Part shown: one piece after another, positions 33,163-43,071 of the stretch
Position numbering within the stretch: the first letter of the stretch is position 1
Layout: every line of letters starts with the position of its first letter
Source: Pseudoalteromonas espejiana DSM 9414
GTDB taxonomy: Bacteria; Pseudomonadota; Gammaproteobacteria; Enterobacterales; Alteromonadaceae
DNA length: 64,000 bases
Direction of reading: 5' to 3'
Assembly (NCBI RefSeq): GCF_002221525.1
Contig: NZ_CP011028.1
Location: 1,127,001 to 1,191,000, forward strand
The notes under the pieces: model-generated
Database searches by the model: none
Told to the model about the DNA's origin: nothing
The model's input: the letters and a program-made list of their open reading frames with translations, nothing else
Position numbers and translations under genes: made by a program

Positions 33163-35385
33163 TTGAAACTACGCACACTCTCACAGTTAAGCCTAGCAAT
33201 TATTGCTGCACTAACTACCTCAGTAAATGCTGAAGAAACTAAAACAACAGCAAAACAAGACGCGTTTGAAAAAATCGAAGTTACAGCTCGTAAACGTACA
33301 GAGAGCCTGTTTGAATCTCCAACCGCTATCACATCAATTGGTGCTAACCTAATTGATAAAGCCAATATGAGTAACCTTGAAGATATTGGTAAATATGTTC
33401 CTAACTTAAACATTACGCGTTACGGTGTGGGTAATGCAGCGCATGCGTCTGTATTTATTCGTGGTATTGGTCTGCAAGATCACATTATTACAACTGATCC
33501 GGGTGTAGGTGTGTACTTAGATGGCGTTTACTTAGGTCGTCAAATGGGCTCGAACTTATCCCTACCAAATGTAGAACGTGTTGAGGTACTCCGTGGACCA
33601 CAAGGTACTTTATATGGTCGTAACACATTGGGTGGCGCAGTAAATGTAATTACTAAGCAACCAGGTGATGAAGGCATTGTTACTACTACTGCCAAATTAG
33701 GTAGCCGTGGACGCATTGCAGGCGATGTTTATTTTAATAATTCACTAAACGATGAGCTGAGTATGTCAGCTAGTGCATCATACAAAACACGTGATGGAGT
33801 AGGTGAAGCGGTTAATTTAGCAAACCCAGAAAAAGAAATCGGTGAAGAAGAAGAGTTTAGCGGTCGCGTAGCCCTTAAATGGCAAGCAAATAGTGACCTT
33901 GCGTTTACCTTCTCACTTGATGGCGTTGATAACGAGTCAGGCCAATCGCCTTACACAATCGAACTAACAGAGCCGCTTGATGCAAACGATGTATTTAATG
34001 GTGACTTTCCATTACTTACTCAGGACATGATCCCATCAGACCCTGATGATTTAGGCACAACAGTCGCTGGTATTGAATCGACATCTTATTCAGGTTGGGG
34101 TACATCATTTACTGCTGATTGGGCAATTGATGATACTTACACAGCAAAATTCATTTCAAGCTACCGTACTTCTGAATATGAAGGTGGCCTTGATGATGAT
34201 GCATCTCCACTTAACTTATCTGAGTTTCCTGAGGAAGGTGGTGCAGATCAGTACTCGTTTGAAATCCAACTAAATGCTACTTACGACAATATGGACTTTG
34301 TATCAGGTCTTTATTTCTTCAATGAAGATGGCTTTACGCGCTCAGGCCCATTTGTATTTAGCCCGTTTAATACACCAAATGGTTTATTGAACGATGGTGT
34401 AACAGCTTCATTTGGTGGCTACGGCGATTTCGAAATTAATCAAGAAACGAATTCATATGCAGCTTACTTTAATGCAAGCTACGACTTAACCGATGATTTA
34501 AGCATTGGTGGTGGTCTGCGTTATTCTAAAGATGAAAAAGATGCAGACGCTATCTTCCCAACATTTGCAGAGCGTAAATATGTCAGCGCTGAATTTGACG
34601 CTGTAACATGGGATGTAAATGCATCTTACCAAATCAGCAACAACATGAACGTATATGGTCAAATTCAAAAAGGTTACCAAACAGGCGGTTTCCCTCCGCG
34701 TCCATTTGGTGGACCTGATCAATTTGTATCGTTTGATGAAACAAAAGCAATCAACTACGAAATGGGCTTAAAAGGCCAAGTGCATGAAAATGTATCTATG
34801 ATGTTGGCTGTATTTGTTACTGATTATACTGATTTAGCATTACCGTTTTCAGATCCAACCGCAGGCGGTGGCTTTGTAACTATCGTTGAAAATGCTGGTG
34901 AATCTAAAGCTCAAGGTGTTGAGCTAGAAACCACTGTTGCAATTACAGATGACTTTACAATCCGTAGTTCAGTAGGTTACTTAGACTCTGAAATTACAAA
35001 AGTAGATGCGGGTGTTCAAGGTATCGGTAAAGGCGATTCGCCAGCGCTTACACCACGTTGGACTGTAATGGTTGCCCCTTCTTACTTTATGGATTTAGAC
35101 AGCGGTGCAACACTTGCATTTAATGCTAACTACTCTTTCCGTAGCGAAATGCAAGGTCAATCAGTTTACAACGAAAGTGAAACTATCGACTCACGTGAGT
35201 TAGTTGGTTTTAACATTTCTTACACTAACCCGTATGGTGATTTGGAAGTAACCTTATACGGTGAAAACGTATTAAACGAGGTTTACGATGTAGGTCGCTT
35301 ACAGCAATCAGGTTTTGTTGGTGTAATGCGTAGCAATGACCGCAGTGAGTTTGGTTTAAAATTCAAAAAAGACTTTGAACTATAA
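33163..35385 (+). CDS. TonB-dependent outer membrane receptor
   Basis: A 740-residue receptor for energy-driven uptake. Signal peptide MKLRTLSQLSLAIIAALTTSVNA, TonB-box-like FEKIEVTARKR, plug domain (to about 165, with VERVEVLRGPQGTLYGRNTLGGAVNVITK), then a 22-strand barrel ending near SNDRSEFGLKFKK. The ligand may be a siderophore, polyphenol or glycan; the layout resembles the FecA/FhuA-like iron complex family of Alteromonadales, but no substrate is proven. Start: TTG at 33163, six bases after GGAG, gives a proper signal peptide. A terminator follows. Confidence 0.88.
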   Translation: MKLRTLSQLSLAIIAALTTSVNAEETKTTAKQDAFEKIEVTARKRTESLFESPTAITSIGANLIDKANMSNLEDIGKYVPNLNITRYGVGNAAHASVFIRGIGLQDHIITTDPGVGVYLDGVYLGRQMGSNLSLPNVERVEVLRGPQGTLYGRNTLGGAVNVITKQPGDEGIVTTTAKLGSRGRIAGDVYFNNSLNDELSMSASASYKTRDGVGEAVNLANPEKEIGEEEEFSGRVALKWQANSDLAFTFSLDGVDNESGQSPYTIELTEPLDANDVFNGDFPLLTQDMIPSDPDDLGTTVAGIESTSYSGWGTSFTADWAIDDTYTAKFISSYRTSEYEGGLDDDASPLNLSEFPEEGGADQYSFEIQLNATYDNMDFVSGLYFFNEDGFTRSGPFVFSPFNTPNGLLNDGVTASFGGYGDFEINQETNSYAAYFNASYDLTDDLSIGGGLRYSKDEKDADAIFPTFAERKYVSAEFDAVTWDVNASYQISNNMNVYGQIQKGYQTGGFPPRPFGGPDQFVSFDETKAINYEMGLKGQVHENVSMMLAVFVTDYTDLALPFSDPTAGGGFVTIVENAGESKAQGVELETTVAITDDFTIRSSVGYLDSEITKVDAGVQGIGKGDSPALTPRWTVMVAPSYFMDLDSGATLAFNANYSFRSEMQGQSVYNESETIDSRELVGFNISYTNPYGDLEVTLYGENVLNEVYDVGRLQQSGFVGVMRSNDRSEFGLKFKKDFEL

Positions 35386-35402
35386 AACTTTAAAAGGTTA
35401 AT

Positions 35403-35432
35403 AAAAAGGTAAGCTCAGGCTTACCTTTTTTG
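35403..35432 (+). terminator. Terminator after the TonB receptor
   Basis: AAAAAGGTAAGC pairs with GCTTACCTTTTT around TCAG, with a T run. Confidence 0.9.
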
Positions 35433-35739
35433 TTTTTAGTGCTTATATAAAACAGCTACAGCCATAAAAAACTTGTAATTGGCATAATAGAAATATAGAA
35501 AAGCCCATCTACCTAACTGTAAGTTCATACGTTTAAGGGTGAATCTTCCTATTAACTGTATTAAACGTTACCCTTTCCATTACTTCTTAAGCATCTCTAC
35601 TTTGAACGTAAAAACGTTTGGCTTGGAGTAAAGCATTCTAAAATATTAATTATCACTATGTTTAACTGCATTTTTACCTTGAAAACTTAGCGTATTAATT
35701 AAGCTTTGAAGCAGCATACTTTATTTTATTTAGGCAATA
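35433..35739. other. Intergenic stretch, no gene seen
   Basis: About 300 AT-rich bases. It contains AACGT-AAAA-ACGTT (35605-35618) and an AAGGGT/ACCCTT pair some 35 bases apart near 35536-35577. No reading frame or RNA is recognised. Confidence 0.4.
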
Positions 35740-35765
35740 AAAAAACCCTCAGTTGAGGGCTTTAT
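35740..35765 (-). terminator. Terminator after bamD
   Basis: On the minus strand CCCTCA and TGAGGG pair, followed by a run of seven T residues. It lies about 45 bases after the bamD stop. Confidence 0.75.
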
Positions 35766-35807
35766 TAAGTAAATATGTAGGGCTATTTTAATAGCGGGCT
35801 TAAATAT

Positions 35808-36572
35808 CTACTTGTTAGATTTATTATATTCACGGGTAAGCTTAGCGTGTTGGCTTAGCTCTGTAAGCCCAAGTTTATCGTAGCTCTTTTCCATCATCTC
35901 AAGTGCAGGCTCTAAGTAACTGCTTTGTGAGTAATGCTCAACTACGTATTTACCACGGTTAGCTGCTGCAAGGTATGCTTCACGCTCGTAGTAGTAAGTG
36001 GCTACTTTTAGTTCGTAACGTGCCATGCGGTTTAAAAGCCATACTAAGCGGCGTTTCGCTTCTGGTGCGTAATCACTTTTCGGAAAGCGCTTTACAAGAG
36101 TAGATAAATCAGTAAATGCAACGCGTGTACGGTTTGCATCACGGTCAGCTCTGTCTATACCAAAGTATTCTTGGAATGCGTTTTTATCAGCTTTAATATT
36201 TACTAAACCACGCATGTAGTACATGTAATCTAAATCTTTGTGGTTTGGGTTCAAGCGAATAAAACGGTCAATAGTCGCAAGTGCTTGCTCTGTATTGCCC
36301 GATTGGTAATGTGCGTACACTAAGTCCATTTGTACTTGCTTTGAAAACGGACCAAATGGGTAGCGAGAGTCTATTGCACTGAGTAATTCTATTGCGCGAG
36401 CGTATAGGCCAGAGTCGAGTGTTTGTTTTGCATCTTCATACAAAGCGTGTGCAGATTTGTTAGGTACACGTTGAATATCTTCTTGATCTGGCGCAGACGA
36501 ACAGGCCCCTAAAGTGAGTACAGAAGCTGAAAAAACAATGGCGAATGCACGTTTCCCTATTTTATTTATCAT
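35808..36572 (-). CDS. bamD: Outer membrane assembly lipoprotein BamD
   Basis: A 254-residue outer-membrane lipoprotein of the BAM complex that inserts beta-barrel proteins; essential in E. coli. Lipobox TLGA-C24, followed by five TPR-like repeats beginning at SAHALYEDAKQTLDSGLYARA and typical text such as YPFGPFSKQVQMDLVYAHYQSG and the loop DFNRxxxxF-like GIDRADRDANRTRVAF. Length fits E. coli BamD (245). It is divergent from rluD, the same arrangement as in E. coli. Confidence 0.95.
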   Translation of the reverse strand: MINKIGKRAFAIVFSASVLTLGACSSAPDQEDIQRVPNKSAHALYEDAKQTLDSGLYARAIELLSAIDSRYPFGPFSKQVQMDLVYAHYQSGNTEQALATIDRFIRLNPNHKDLDYMYYMRGLVNIKADKNAFQEYFGIDRADRDANRTRVAFTDLSTLVKRFPKSDYAPEAKRRLVWLLNRMARYELKVATYYYEREAYLAAANRGKYVVEHYSQSSYLEPALEMMEKSYDKLGLTELSQHAKLTREYNKSNK

Positions 36573-36713
36573 TTTATTTGTTACCTTCGATGTCTTCGGC
36601 TAGGCCACGGCGGTAAAACCGAGTAAACTATGCGTATTATATTATGCTTTTATTAAAAGCGATTCTAACCCAGTCAGGCACAGCTTGCACTGGTAAATTG
36701 GGTAAAGTTACTA

Positions 36714-37691
36714 ATGTCAGAACAAATTTCACTTCAAGCCGAGGTTCCTACCGAGTTAGGTGGTAAACGTCTAGACCAAGTATTGGCGCAATTGTTCCCT
36801 GATTATTCACGTTCACGTATAAAAACATGGATATTGGATGATAAAATCACCGTTGACGGCGAAATATACAACACACCACGAGAAAAACTACTCGGCGGTG
36901 AGGTGGTAAATGTTGAAACCAGCATTGAAGCACCACGCGAGTACGAAGCACAAGATATCAAATTAAACATTGTTTATGAAGACGATGATATTTTAGTAAT
37001 CAATAAACCTATGGGCTTAGTGGTTCATCCTGGCGCAGGTAACCCTGATGGCACAGTGCTAAATGCACTATTGCACCATTTCCCTGATATTATTAATGTC
37101 CCGCGTGCTGGTATTGTGCATCGCTTAGATAAAGACACCACAGGCCTTATGGTGGTGGCTAAAACAATTCAGGCGCAAACTCATTTAGTTAAAGCGCTAC
37201 AAAAGCGCGAAAACTTTACGCGTGAATACGAAGCGCTATGTAATGGCACTATGACTGCCGGTGGCATGGTAGAAAAACCTATTGGTCGCCATCCAACACA
37301 GCGTACGCATATGGCAGTTCATGAAATGGGTAAGCCAGCAATTACACATTTTCGTGTTGCTGAAAAATTCCGTGCTCATACTCGCCTTCGCCTTCGCCTA
37401 GAAACAGGCCGTACACACCAAATTCGTGTACATATGGCATATATTAATCACCCACTTATTGGTGATAAAGCCTACGGCGGGCGTCCTCGTCCACCAAAAG
37501 GTGCAACGCCTGAGTTATTCGAAATGCTACGTGCCTTTAATCGCCAAGCATTGCATGCGGTTAAATTAAGTATTGCTCACCCAATTACTGGTGAAATGAT
37601 GACATGGCAAGCACCTATTCCAGATGACATGGTGGCGATGACTCAAGTATTACGTGAAGACACCAAAGCAAACCCTAATATAGAGTACTAA
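36714..37691 (+). CDS. rluD: 23S rRNA pseudouridine(1911/1915/1917) synthase RluD
   Basis: A 325-residue enzyme that makes pseudouridines in helix 69 of 23S rRNA. It has an N-terminal S4 RNA-binding domain (LGGKRLDQVLAQLFPDYSRS) and the catalytic domain with D139 in GIVHRLDKDTTGLMVVAK, the same number as in E. coli RluD. The C-terminal LETGRTHQIRVHMA is conserved. The stop overlaps pgeF (TAATG), as in many gammaproteobacteria. Confidence 0.96.
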   Translation: MSEQISLQAEVPTELGGKRLDQVLAQLFPDYSRSRIKTWILDDKITVDGEIYNTPREKLLGGEVVNVETSIEAPREYEAQDIKLNIVYEDDDILVINKPMGLVVHPGAGNPDGTVLNALLHHFPDIINVPRAGIVHRLDKDTTGLMVVAKTIQAQTHLVKALQKRENFTREYEALCNGTMTAGGMVEKPIGRHPTQRTHMAVHEMGKPAITHFRVAEKFRAHTRLRLRLETGRTHQIRVHMAYINHPLIGDKAYGGRPRPPKGATPELFEMLRAFNRQALHAVKLSIAHPITGEMMTWQAPIPDDMVAMTQVLREDTKANPNIEY

Positions 37692-38422
37692 TGGCTTTTT
37701 TATCAGCGCCATGGCCAAATTTAGCGTCTGTGGGAACGTTAAGTACCACCCGAGAAGGGGGCGTATCCTTGCCTCCTTTTAGCAGCTTAAATTTAGGGCT
37801 TCATGTTGCTGATAATCCAAAGCACGTTTTACAAAACCGTGCTTTGGTTGAGTGCTACCTACCTAAACCTGCTGTTTGGCTTAATCAAATACACAGTGCC
37901 GATGTGCTTAACGCAAATGAGCAATATAACGTTGAGCAAATTCAAACTGCAGATGCGTTATATACACAGCTTAAAAATCAGCCTCTTGCAATTATGTCCG
38001 CAGATTGCCTACCTATTTTACTTACCAGCTATGATGGCAGTGAAGTGGCGGCAATTCATGGCGGTTGGCGTGGCCTTGAAAAAGGTATTATTAAAAATAC
38101 GCTGGCTTGTTTTAAGTCCTCAGCTAATCAAATAAATGCATGGCTTGGGCCTGCTATTGGTGCAAAACAATTTGAAGTGGGAGCTGAGGTTGCCGCGTTA
38201 TTTAATCAGCAATCCCCTTTATTTCAAAGTGCCTTTGTATTGCAACCTAACCAAAAATACCTATGCGATATATACTTAATTGCGCGTATTCAGTTACAGC
38301 AACTCGGCGTAATTAATATCAGTGGCGGTGAGTACTGTACAGTATCGCAATCATCTGAATTTTTTTCGTATCGAAGAGAAGGTAAAACAGGGCGCATGGC
38401 TAGTTTGATCTGGCGCAAATAA
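37691..38422 (+). CDS. pgeF: Purine nucleoside/peptidoglycan-editing laccase-domain protein (YfiH/PgeF)
   Basis: A 243-residue cytosolic protein of the YfiH (DUF152) family. The metal-binding residues are present in WLNQIHSADV, MSADCLPILLT and AIHGGWRGLEKGI (His, Cys, His). In E. coli, PgeF prevents L-serine entering peptidoglycan stems; relatives act on nucleosides or polyphenols. It is translationally coupled to rluD by a one-base overlap. Length (E. coli 243) is identical. Confidence 0.92.
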   Translation: MAFLSAPWPNLASVGTLSTTREGGVSLPPFSSLNLGLHVADNPKHVLQNRALVECYLPKPAVWLNQIHSADVLNANEQYNVEQIQTADALYTQLKNQPLAIMSADCLPILLTSYDGSEVAAIHGGWRGLEKGIIKNTLACFKSSANQINAWLGPAIGAKQFEVGAEVAALFNQQSPLFQSAFVLQPNQKYLCDIYLIARIQLQQLGVINISGGEYCTVSQSSEFFSYRREGKTGRMASLIWRK

Positions 38423-38455
38423 AATACAATTACGGCATAATATTTGTCGTAACAC

Positions 38456-38484
38456 CTTGAACAATTCTATTAACATACCCATTT
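38456..38484 (+). promoter_or_regulatory. Sigma-32-like heat-shock promoter of clpB
   Basis: CTTGAA at 38456-38461, 15-base spacer, ACCCATTT at 38477-38484; one mismatch to CCCCATNT. It lies 34 bases before the clpB ATG. clpB is a classic sigma-32 gene. Confidence 0.75.
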
Positions 38485-38518
38485 ATTAAGCATTAGTTTA
38501 TTAAATAGGTAAACCCTC

Positions 38519-41095
38519 ATGCGTTTAGATAGATTCACAAGTAAATTTCAATCTGCGCTTTCAGATGCTCAGTCATTAGCGCTTGGGCGCGATCACCAAT
38601 TTATTGAGCCAGTGCATTTAATGTACGCGTTACTGCAACAAAACGGTTCAAGCGTGCGTGCACTCCTTGCGCAAGCCGGCGTTAGTGCCGATGAACTCAA
38701 TACCAAGCTTTCTCAAGAAATAGAAAAATTATTTAAAGTTGAAGGCGTGGGCGGCGACGTACAGCTTTCAAACAACATGGCTTCTCTTATTAACTTATGT
38801 GACAAATATGCTCAAAAGCGTAAAGATAAGTATATTTCTAGCGAGTTATTTGTACTGGCTGCGTGTGATGATAAAGGTCCCTTAGGCGATATATTTAAAG
38901 CATTAAACATAACCGTAACTAAAATAGAAAGTGCCATTAAAGCGATTCGTGGTGGCCAAAAGGTGGACGACCCTAATGCGGAAGAAACACGCCAAGCACT
39001 TGAAAAATACACCATAGATTTAACAGAGCGAGCGGAGCAAGGTAAGCTCGACCCCGTCATTGGTCGCGATGATGAAATACGCCGCACCATTCAAGTATTA
39101 CAACGCCGTACTAAAAATAATCCGGTATTAATTGGCGAGCCAGGCGTGGGTAAAACAGCCATCGCTGAGGGATTAGCGCAGCGTATTATAAATGGCGAAG
39201 TACCAGAAGGCCTTAAAAGTAAGCGTGTTTTATCCCTTGATTTAGGCGCGCTGGTGGCGGGTGCTAAATACCGCGGAGAATTTGAAGAGCGTTTAAAGTC
39301 AGTACTTAATGAGCTGGCTAAAGAAGAAGGCCAAGTGATTTTATTTATTGATGAAATCCATACCATGGTCGGCGCTGGCAAAACTGATGGTGCTATGGAT
39401 GCTGGTAATATGCTAAAGCCTGCATTAGCCAGAGGCGAGCTTCATTGCGTAGGCGCCACTACGCTTGATGAGTACCGCCAGTACATAGAAAAAGACGCTG
39501 CTCTTGAGCGTCGCTTTCAAAAGGTGTTAGTTGAGGAGCCATCAGTTGAAGACACCATAGCAATTTTACGTGGCTTGAAAGAGCGCTATGAGCTACATCA
39601 CTCGGTTGATATAACCGATCCGGCAATTGTGGCTGCTGCGCATTTATCTCACCGTTATATTAGCGATCGTCAGTTACCAGACAAAGCCATTGATTTAATT
39701 GATGAAGCTGGCTCTTCTATACGTTTACAAATAGATTCAAAGCCAGAGTCGTTAGATAAGCTTGAACGTAGAATAATTCAGTTAAAGCTTGAAGATAACG
39801 CACTTGCGAAAGAAAAAGATGAAGCGAGTCAAAAACGTCGCAGCGAAATGCAAGAGCTAATTAGCGACTTAGAAGCACAATACCGAGAATTAGATGAAGT
39901 ATGGAACGCAGAAAAAGCCTCTTTACAGGGCACGCAAGTTATAAAAGCAGAGCTTGAACAAGCACGCCTTGATTTAGATGTTGCACGCCGGGCAAGCGAC
40001 TTACAACGCATGTCGGAGCTGCAATATGGCAGAATTCCAGAACTTGAAAGAAAACTCGACCTAGCTTCGCAGGCCGAAATGCAAGAAATGAGCTTACTTA
40101 AAAACCAAGTAGGTGAAGACGAAATAGCAGAAATACTCTCTCGTTGGACTGGTATTCCGGTATCGCGAATGCTTCAGGGCGAGCGTGAAAAGCTTCTGCA
40201 AATGGAACAACAGCTCCATAGTAAAGTTATAGGTCAAGACGAAGCCGTTATTGCTGTGGCTAATGCTATTCGTCGTTCGCGTGCTGGCCTTGCTGATCCT
40301 AATCGCCCAATCGGCTCTTTTTTGTTTTTAGGGCCAACAGGTGTAGGTAAAACTGAGCTTACTAAAGCACTAGCGGGCTTTATGTTCGATACAGAAGATG
40401 CCATGGTACGTATAGATATGTCTGAGTTTATGGAAAAACACTCAGTGGCACGTCTAGTGGGCGCGCCTCCCGGTTACGTAGGCTACGAGGAAGGGGGGTA
40501 TTTAACAGAAGCAGTTCGCCGTAAACCTTATTCTGTAATTTTGCTCGACGAGATAGAAAAAGCACACCCTGATGTATTTAATATCTTACTGCAAGTGCTA
40601 GATGATGGAAGATTAACAGATGGGCAGGGGCGTACGGTTGATTTTAAAAATACCGTTATTATTATGACCTCAAATTTAGGCTCAGATATTATTCAAGAGC
40701 AAGCTGGGACTAATGATTACGCTACGCTTAAAAGTAAGGTAATGAACGTATTGGTAAATGAATTTAGACCTGAGTTTATAAACCGTATTGATGAAACCGT
40801 CGTGTTCCATCCGCTTGCTAATGAGCACATTAAAGAAATTGCAGATATTCAGCTAATTAAATTACGAGAGCGTTTAACCGAGATGGGCTATTTGCTTGAA
40901 ATTAGCGATGCCGCACTGGATAAAATAGCCTCAAGTGGTTTCGATCCTGTATACGGGGCTCGTCCGCTTAAACGAGCTATTCAGCAAACAATAGAAAACC
41001 CACTTGCTCAGCAGTTACTCAGTGGTGATTACAGCCCTGGTGATGTAGTGGTTATTGATGCAAATGATGAGGGGTTGCTTTTTTCTAAGCGTTAG
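38519..41095 (+). CDS. clpB: ATP-dependent disaggregase ClpB
   Basis: An 858-residue hexameric chaperone that rescues aggregated protein with DnaK. It has the N-terminal Clp repeat domain ([20 protein letters not shown]), the first AAA+ domain with Walker A GEPGVGKT (about 205), the middle coiled-coil (about 410-525, with [19 protein letters not shown]), and the second AAA+ domain with GPTGVGKT (about 606) and the ClpB C-terminal domain. E. coli ClpB is 857 residues. A sigma-32-like promoter and a terminator bound it. Confidence 0.97.
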   Translation: MRLDRFTSKFQSALSDAQSLALGRDHQFIEPVHLMYALLQQNGSSVRALLAQAGVSADELNTKLSQEIEKLFKVEGVGGDVQLSNNMASLINLCDKYAQKRKDKYISSELFVLAACDDKGPLGDIFKALNITVTKIESAIKAIRGGQKVDDPNAEETRQALEKYTIDLTERAEQGKLDPVIGRDDEIRRTIQVLQRRTKNNPVLIGEPGVGKTAIAEGLAQRIINGEVPEGLKSKRVLSLDLGALVAGAKYRGEFEERLKSVLNELAKEEGQVILFIDEIHTMVGAGKTDGAMDAGNMLKPALARGELHCVGATTLDEYRQYIEKDAALERRFQKVLVEEPSVEDTIAILRGLKERYELHHSVDITDPAIVAAAHLSHRYISDRQLPDKAIDLIDEAGSSIRLQIDSKPESLDKLERRIIQLKLEDNALAKEKDEASQKRRSEMQELISDLEAQYRELDEVWNAEKASLQGTQVIKAELEQARLDLDVARRASDLQRMSELQYGRIPELERKLDLASQAEMQEMSLLKNQVGEDEIAEILSRWTGIPVSRMLQGEREKLLQMEQQLHSKVIGQDEAVIAVANAIRRSRAGLADPNRPIGSFLFLGPTGVGKTELTKALAGFMFDTEDAMVRIDMSEFMEKHSVARLVGAPPGYVGYEEGGYLTEAVRRKPYSVILLDEIEKAHPDVFNILLQVLDDGRLTDGQGRTVDFKNTVIIMTSNLGSDIIQEQAGTNDYATLKSKVMNVLVNEFRPEFINRIDETVVFHPLANEHIKEIADIQLIKLRERLTEMGYLLEISDAALDKIASSGFDPVYGARPLKRAIQQTIENPLAQQLLSGDYSPGDVVVIDANDEGLLFSKR

Positions 41096-41108
41096 TCATT
41101 TTTTATCT

Positions 41109-41135
41109 AAGCCGCCATTTGGCGGCTTATTTTTT
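41109..41135. terminator. Bidirectional terminator between clpB and the Aer-like gene
   Basis: AAGCCGCC and GGCGGCTT pair around ATTT, followed by a T run on the plus strand. Confidence 0.85.
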
Positions 41136-41137
41136 AG

Positions 41138-42685
41138 TTACACTTTAAAGGTATAAAGTAAATTATTAACCTTTTGTGCTCCTTCTACCAGTTGCGCTGC
41201 GTCTTTTGCTACATCGTAACTTAGCGATAAATTATCGTTACTTACATGTTTAATTTTTTCTACATTATTAGCTATATCATGGCTTACCATTTGTTGCTGC
41301 TCAGCAGCAGTAGAAATACTGTTCGCTAATAAAGATATTTCACTAATTTGATTAAAAATACTATCTAGCTCATGATGAGTTTGCTCTGTTGTTTGCACAC
41401 AACTATCGGCTTGTAATTTGGTATTTTGCATAACCTTAGACCAATTAAATAAGGTGTCTTGAATTTCTTTAATTGAGCTATGTATTTGCCCAGTGGCGTT
41501 TTGTGTACGAGACGACAGCGCTCTTACTTCATCAGCAACAACAGCAAACCCTCTACCGTGCTCTGCAGCCCTAGCCGCTTCAATAGCGGCATTAAGTGCA
41601 AGTAAATTAGTTTGCTCTGCAATACCTTCAATTTCACTCATTACTTGGCCAATTTTATCGGCTTCTTGCGCAAGGCTGGTTGCTGTGTTTGCCGCTTCGT
41701 CTACATGAGAAGCCAATTGCGATACCATTTGTTTGTTTTGGCCAATATGTTGCTTTATGCCTGCACAACTTTGTTGTGTAGAATTAACTTTGTCGGCTGT
41801 GTTGTTTGTACTGCCAGAAATGTCGCCAATAGTGGCGCTCATTTGTGCCATAGCCGTGGCTATTTGTTCTAGCTGCGTACTTTGCGAACTTATGCCTTGC
41901 TCAGTAAGTGCAGACTTAGTGTCTAAGTTTTTAGCTATGTTATTAAAAGCGTAAGTTGAATCTTTTACGCGCCCAAGCACAGTTCTCAGTTTGGCCAGCA
42001 GCATCTGCTCTCTAAAATCGCTTACACTCATTGGTGAGTTATCGCAAAAAACATAGCGCGAAACAGAATCAGATTGTTGTTTATATTTTTTGATCTTTGC
42101 AGGGGTTGCAACAAGCTCTTGATAATTTAAGCTAAAAACTATTGCAAAAATAGCTAGATTAAAAAGAGCAAACATGGCTGAAACAGCTAACCCGCTAGTT
42201 ATTACCCAAGCTAAAAGTACCACTAATGAAATTACCTGCCTAAAACGAGTTTGCTCTTTAAGGCTGGTCAATGATTGACCACGATTTAGCCTTTTATAAA
42301 GTGTATGCGCTTTTTGTACATGTGCTTGAGCCGGTTTTGTGCGAACAGATTGATAGCCCACTAACTCACTTTGCTCAAAAATGGGTGTCACAAAAGCATC
42401 AACCCAATAGTATCGGCCATCTTTACAGCGGTTTTTTACCATACCACGCCAAGAGTGGCCGCTTTTTAATGTGGCCCACATTTGTGCAAATGCGGCTTTA
42501 GGCATGTCAGGGTGGCGAACTATATTGTGATTTTTACCCACGAGCTCAGCTTGAGTAAATCCGGCGACGTCACAAAACGCAGGGTTAGCGTATGTAATTA
42601 CGCCGCGAAGATCGGTAGTTGATACTAAGTCTTGTGAGTCACTAAAGTGAACTTCTTCATTTATTAAGCTTTGATTATGACGCAT
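41138..42685 (-). CDS. Aer-like PAS-domain chemoreceptor (aerotaxis)
   Basis: A 515-residue receptor with the Aer layout. The N-terminal PAS domain (about 15-115: [21 protein letters not shown], then [17 protein letters not shown] and [10 protein letters not shown]) would bind FAD and sense redox state. It is followed by a membrane hairpin at about 150-190 and a signalling domain with [20 protein letters not shown]. There is no periplasmic domain. ATG at 42685 gives MRHNQSL, similar to Aer starts; an ATG five codons earlier abuts AAGG with no spacing. An FNR-type box lies upstream. Confidence 0.85.
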   Translation of the reverse strand: MRHNQSLINEEVHFSDSQDLVSTTDLRGVITYANPAFCDVAGFTQAELVGKNHNIVRHPDMPKAAFAQMWATLKSGHSWRGMVKNRCKDGRYYWVDAFVTPIFEQSELVGYQSVRTKPAQAHVQKAHTLYKRLNRGQSLTSLKEQTRFRQVISLVVLLAWVITSGLAVSAMFALFNLAIFAIVFSLNYQELVATPAKIKKYKQQSDSVSRYVFCDNSPMSVSDFREQMLLAKLRTVLGRVKDSTYAFNNIAKNLDTKSALTEQGISSQSTQLEQIATAMAQMSATIGDISGSTNNTADKVNSTQQSCAGIKQHIGQNKQMVSQLASHVDEAANTATSLAQEADKIGQVMSEIEGIAEQTNLLALNAAIEAARAAEHGRGFAVVADEVRALSSRTQNATGQIHSSIKEIQDTLFNWSKVMQNTKLQADSCVQTTEQTHHELDSIFNQISEISLLANSISTAAEQQQMVSHDIANNVEKIKHVSNDNLSLSYDVAKDAAQLVEGAQKVNNLLYTFKV

Positions 42686-42796
42686 GTTAATTTTAATCAT
42701 CCTTTTTAATTAACTTGTCATTATATTGGGTAAAGTTGCGAGGGTGAAGTTTAGCGCTTTGTTAAACCTTAAACTGGGTTAAAACTTAGCTTTTTT

Positions 42797-42810
42797 TTGA
42801 TCTGAATCAA
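42797..42810. promoter_or_regulatory. FNR-type (anaerobic regulator) binding site
   Basis: TTGATCTGAATCAA is a perfect match to the FNR consensus TTGAT-N4-ATCAA. A minus-strand TATAAT lies at 42720-42725, so the box would be centred about 90 bases before the start of the Aer-like transcript (a class-I type position). gshA on the other strand starts 262 bases away. The remainder of 42811-43071 holds no gene. Confidence 0.6.
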
Positions 42811-43071
42811 ATATTTACCTGTAAATAGCACTCTTACTGAAGTTTACCTAAGTGATTTACGGTCTATTAGCTGAAGTAAAGCGATTGTATAATAGCCTTA
42901 GCAGTGGCAAGATTAGTCTGCTGGTTGATGCTAAGAGTATCAAGCGCATGCTCAACAGGATAAATAGCTATAAATTTAGAAAAATTATATTGTTCTTAAC
43001 AATTTAATCTTGAGTATGGGCAATTAGCCCCCATAACCCTAAGATTAAGCCACGTGGCCGAGGAAGCATTT

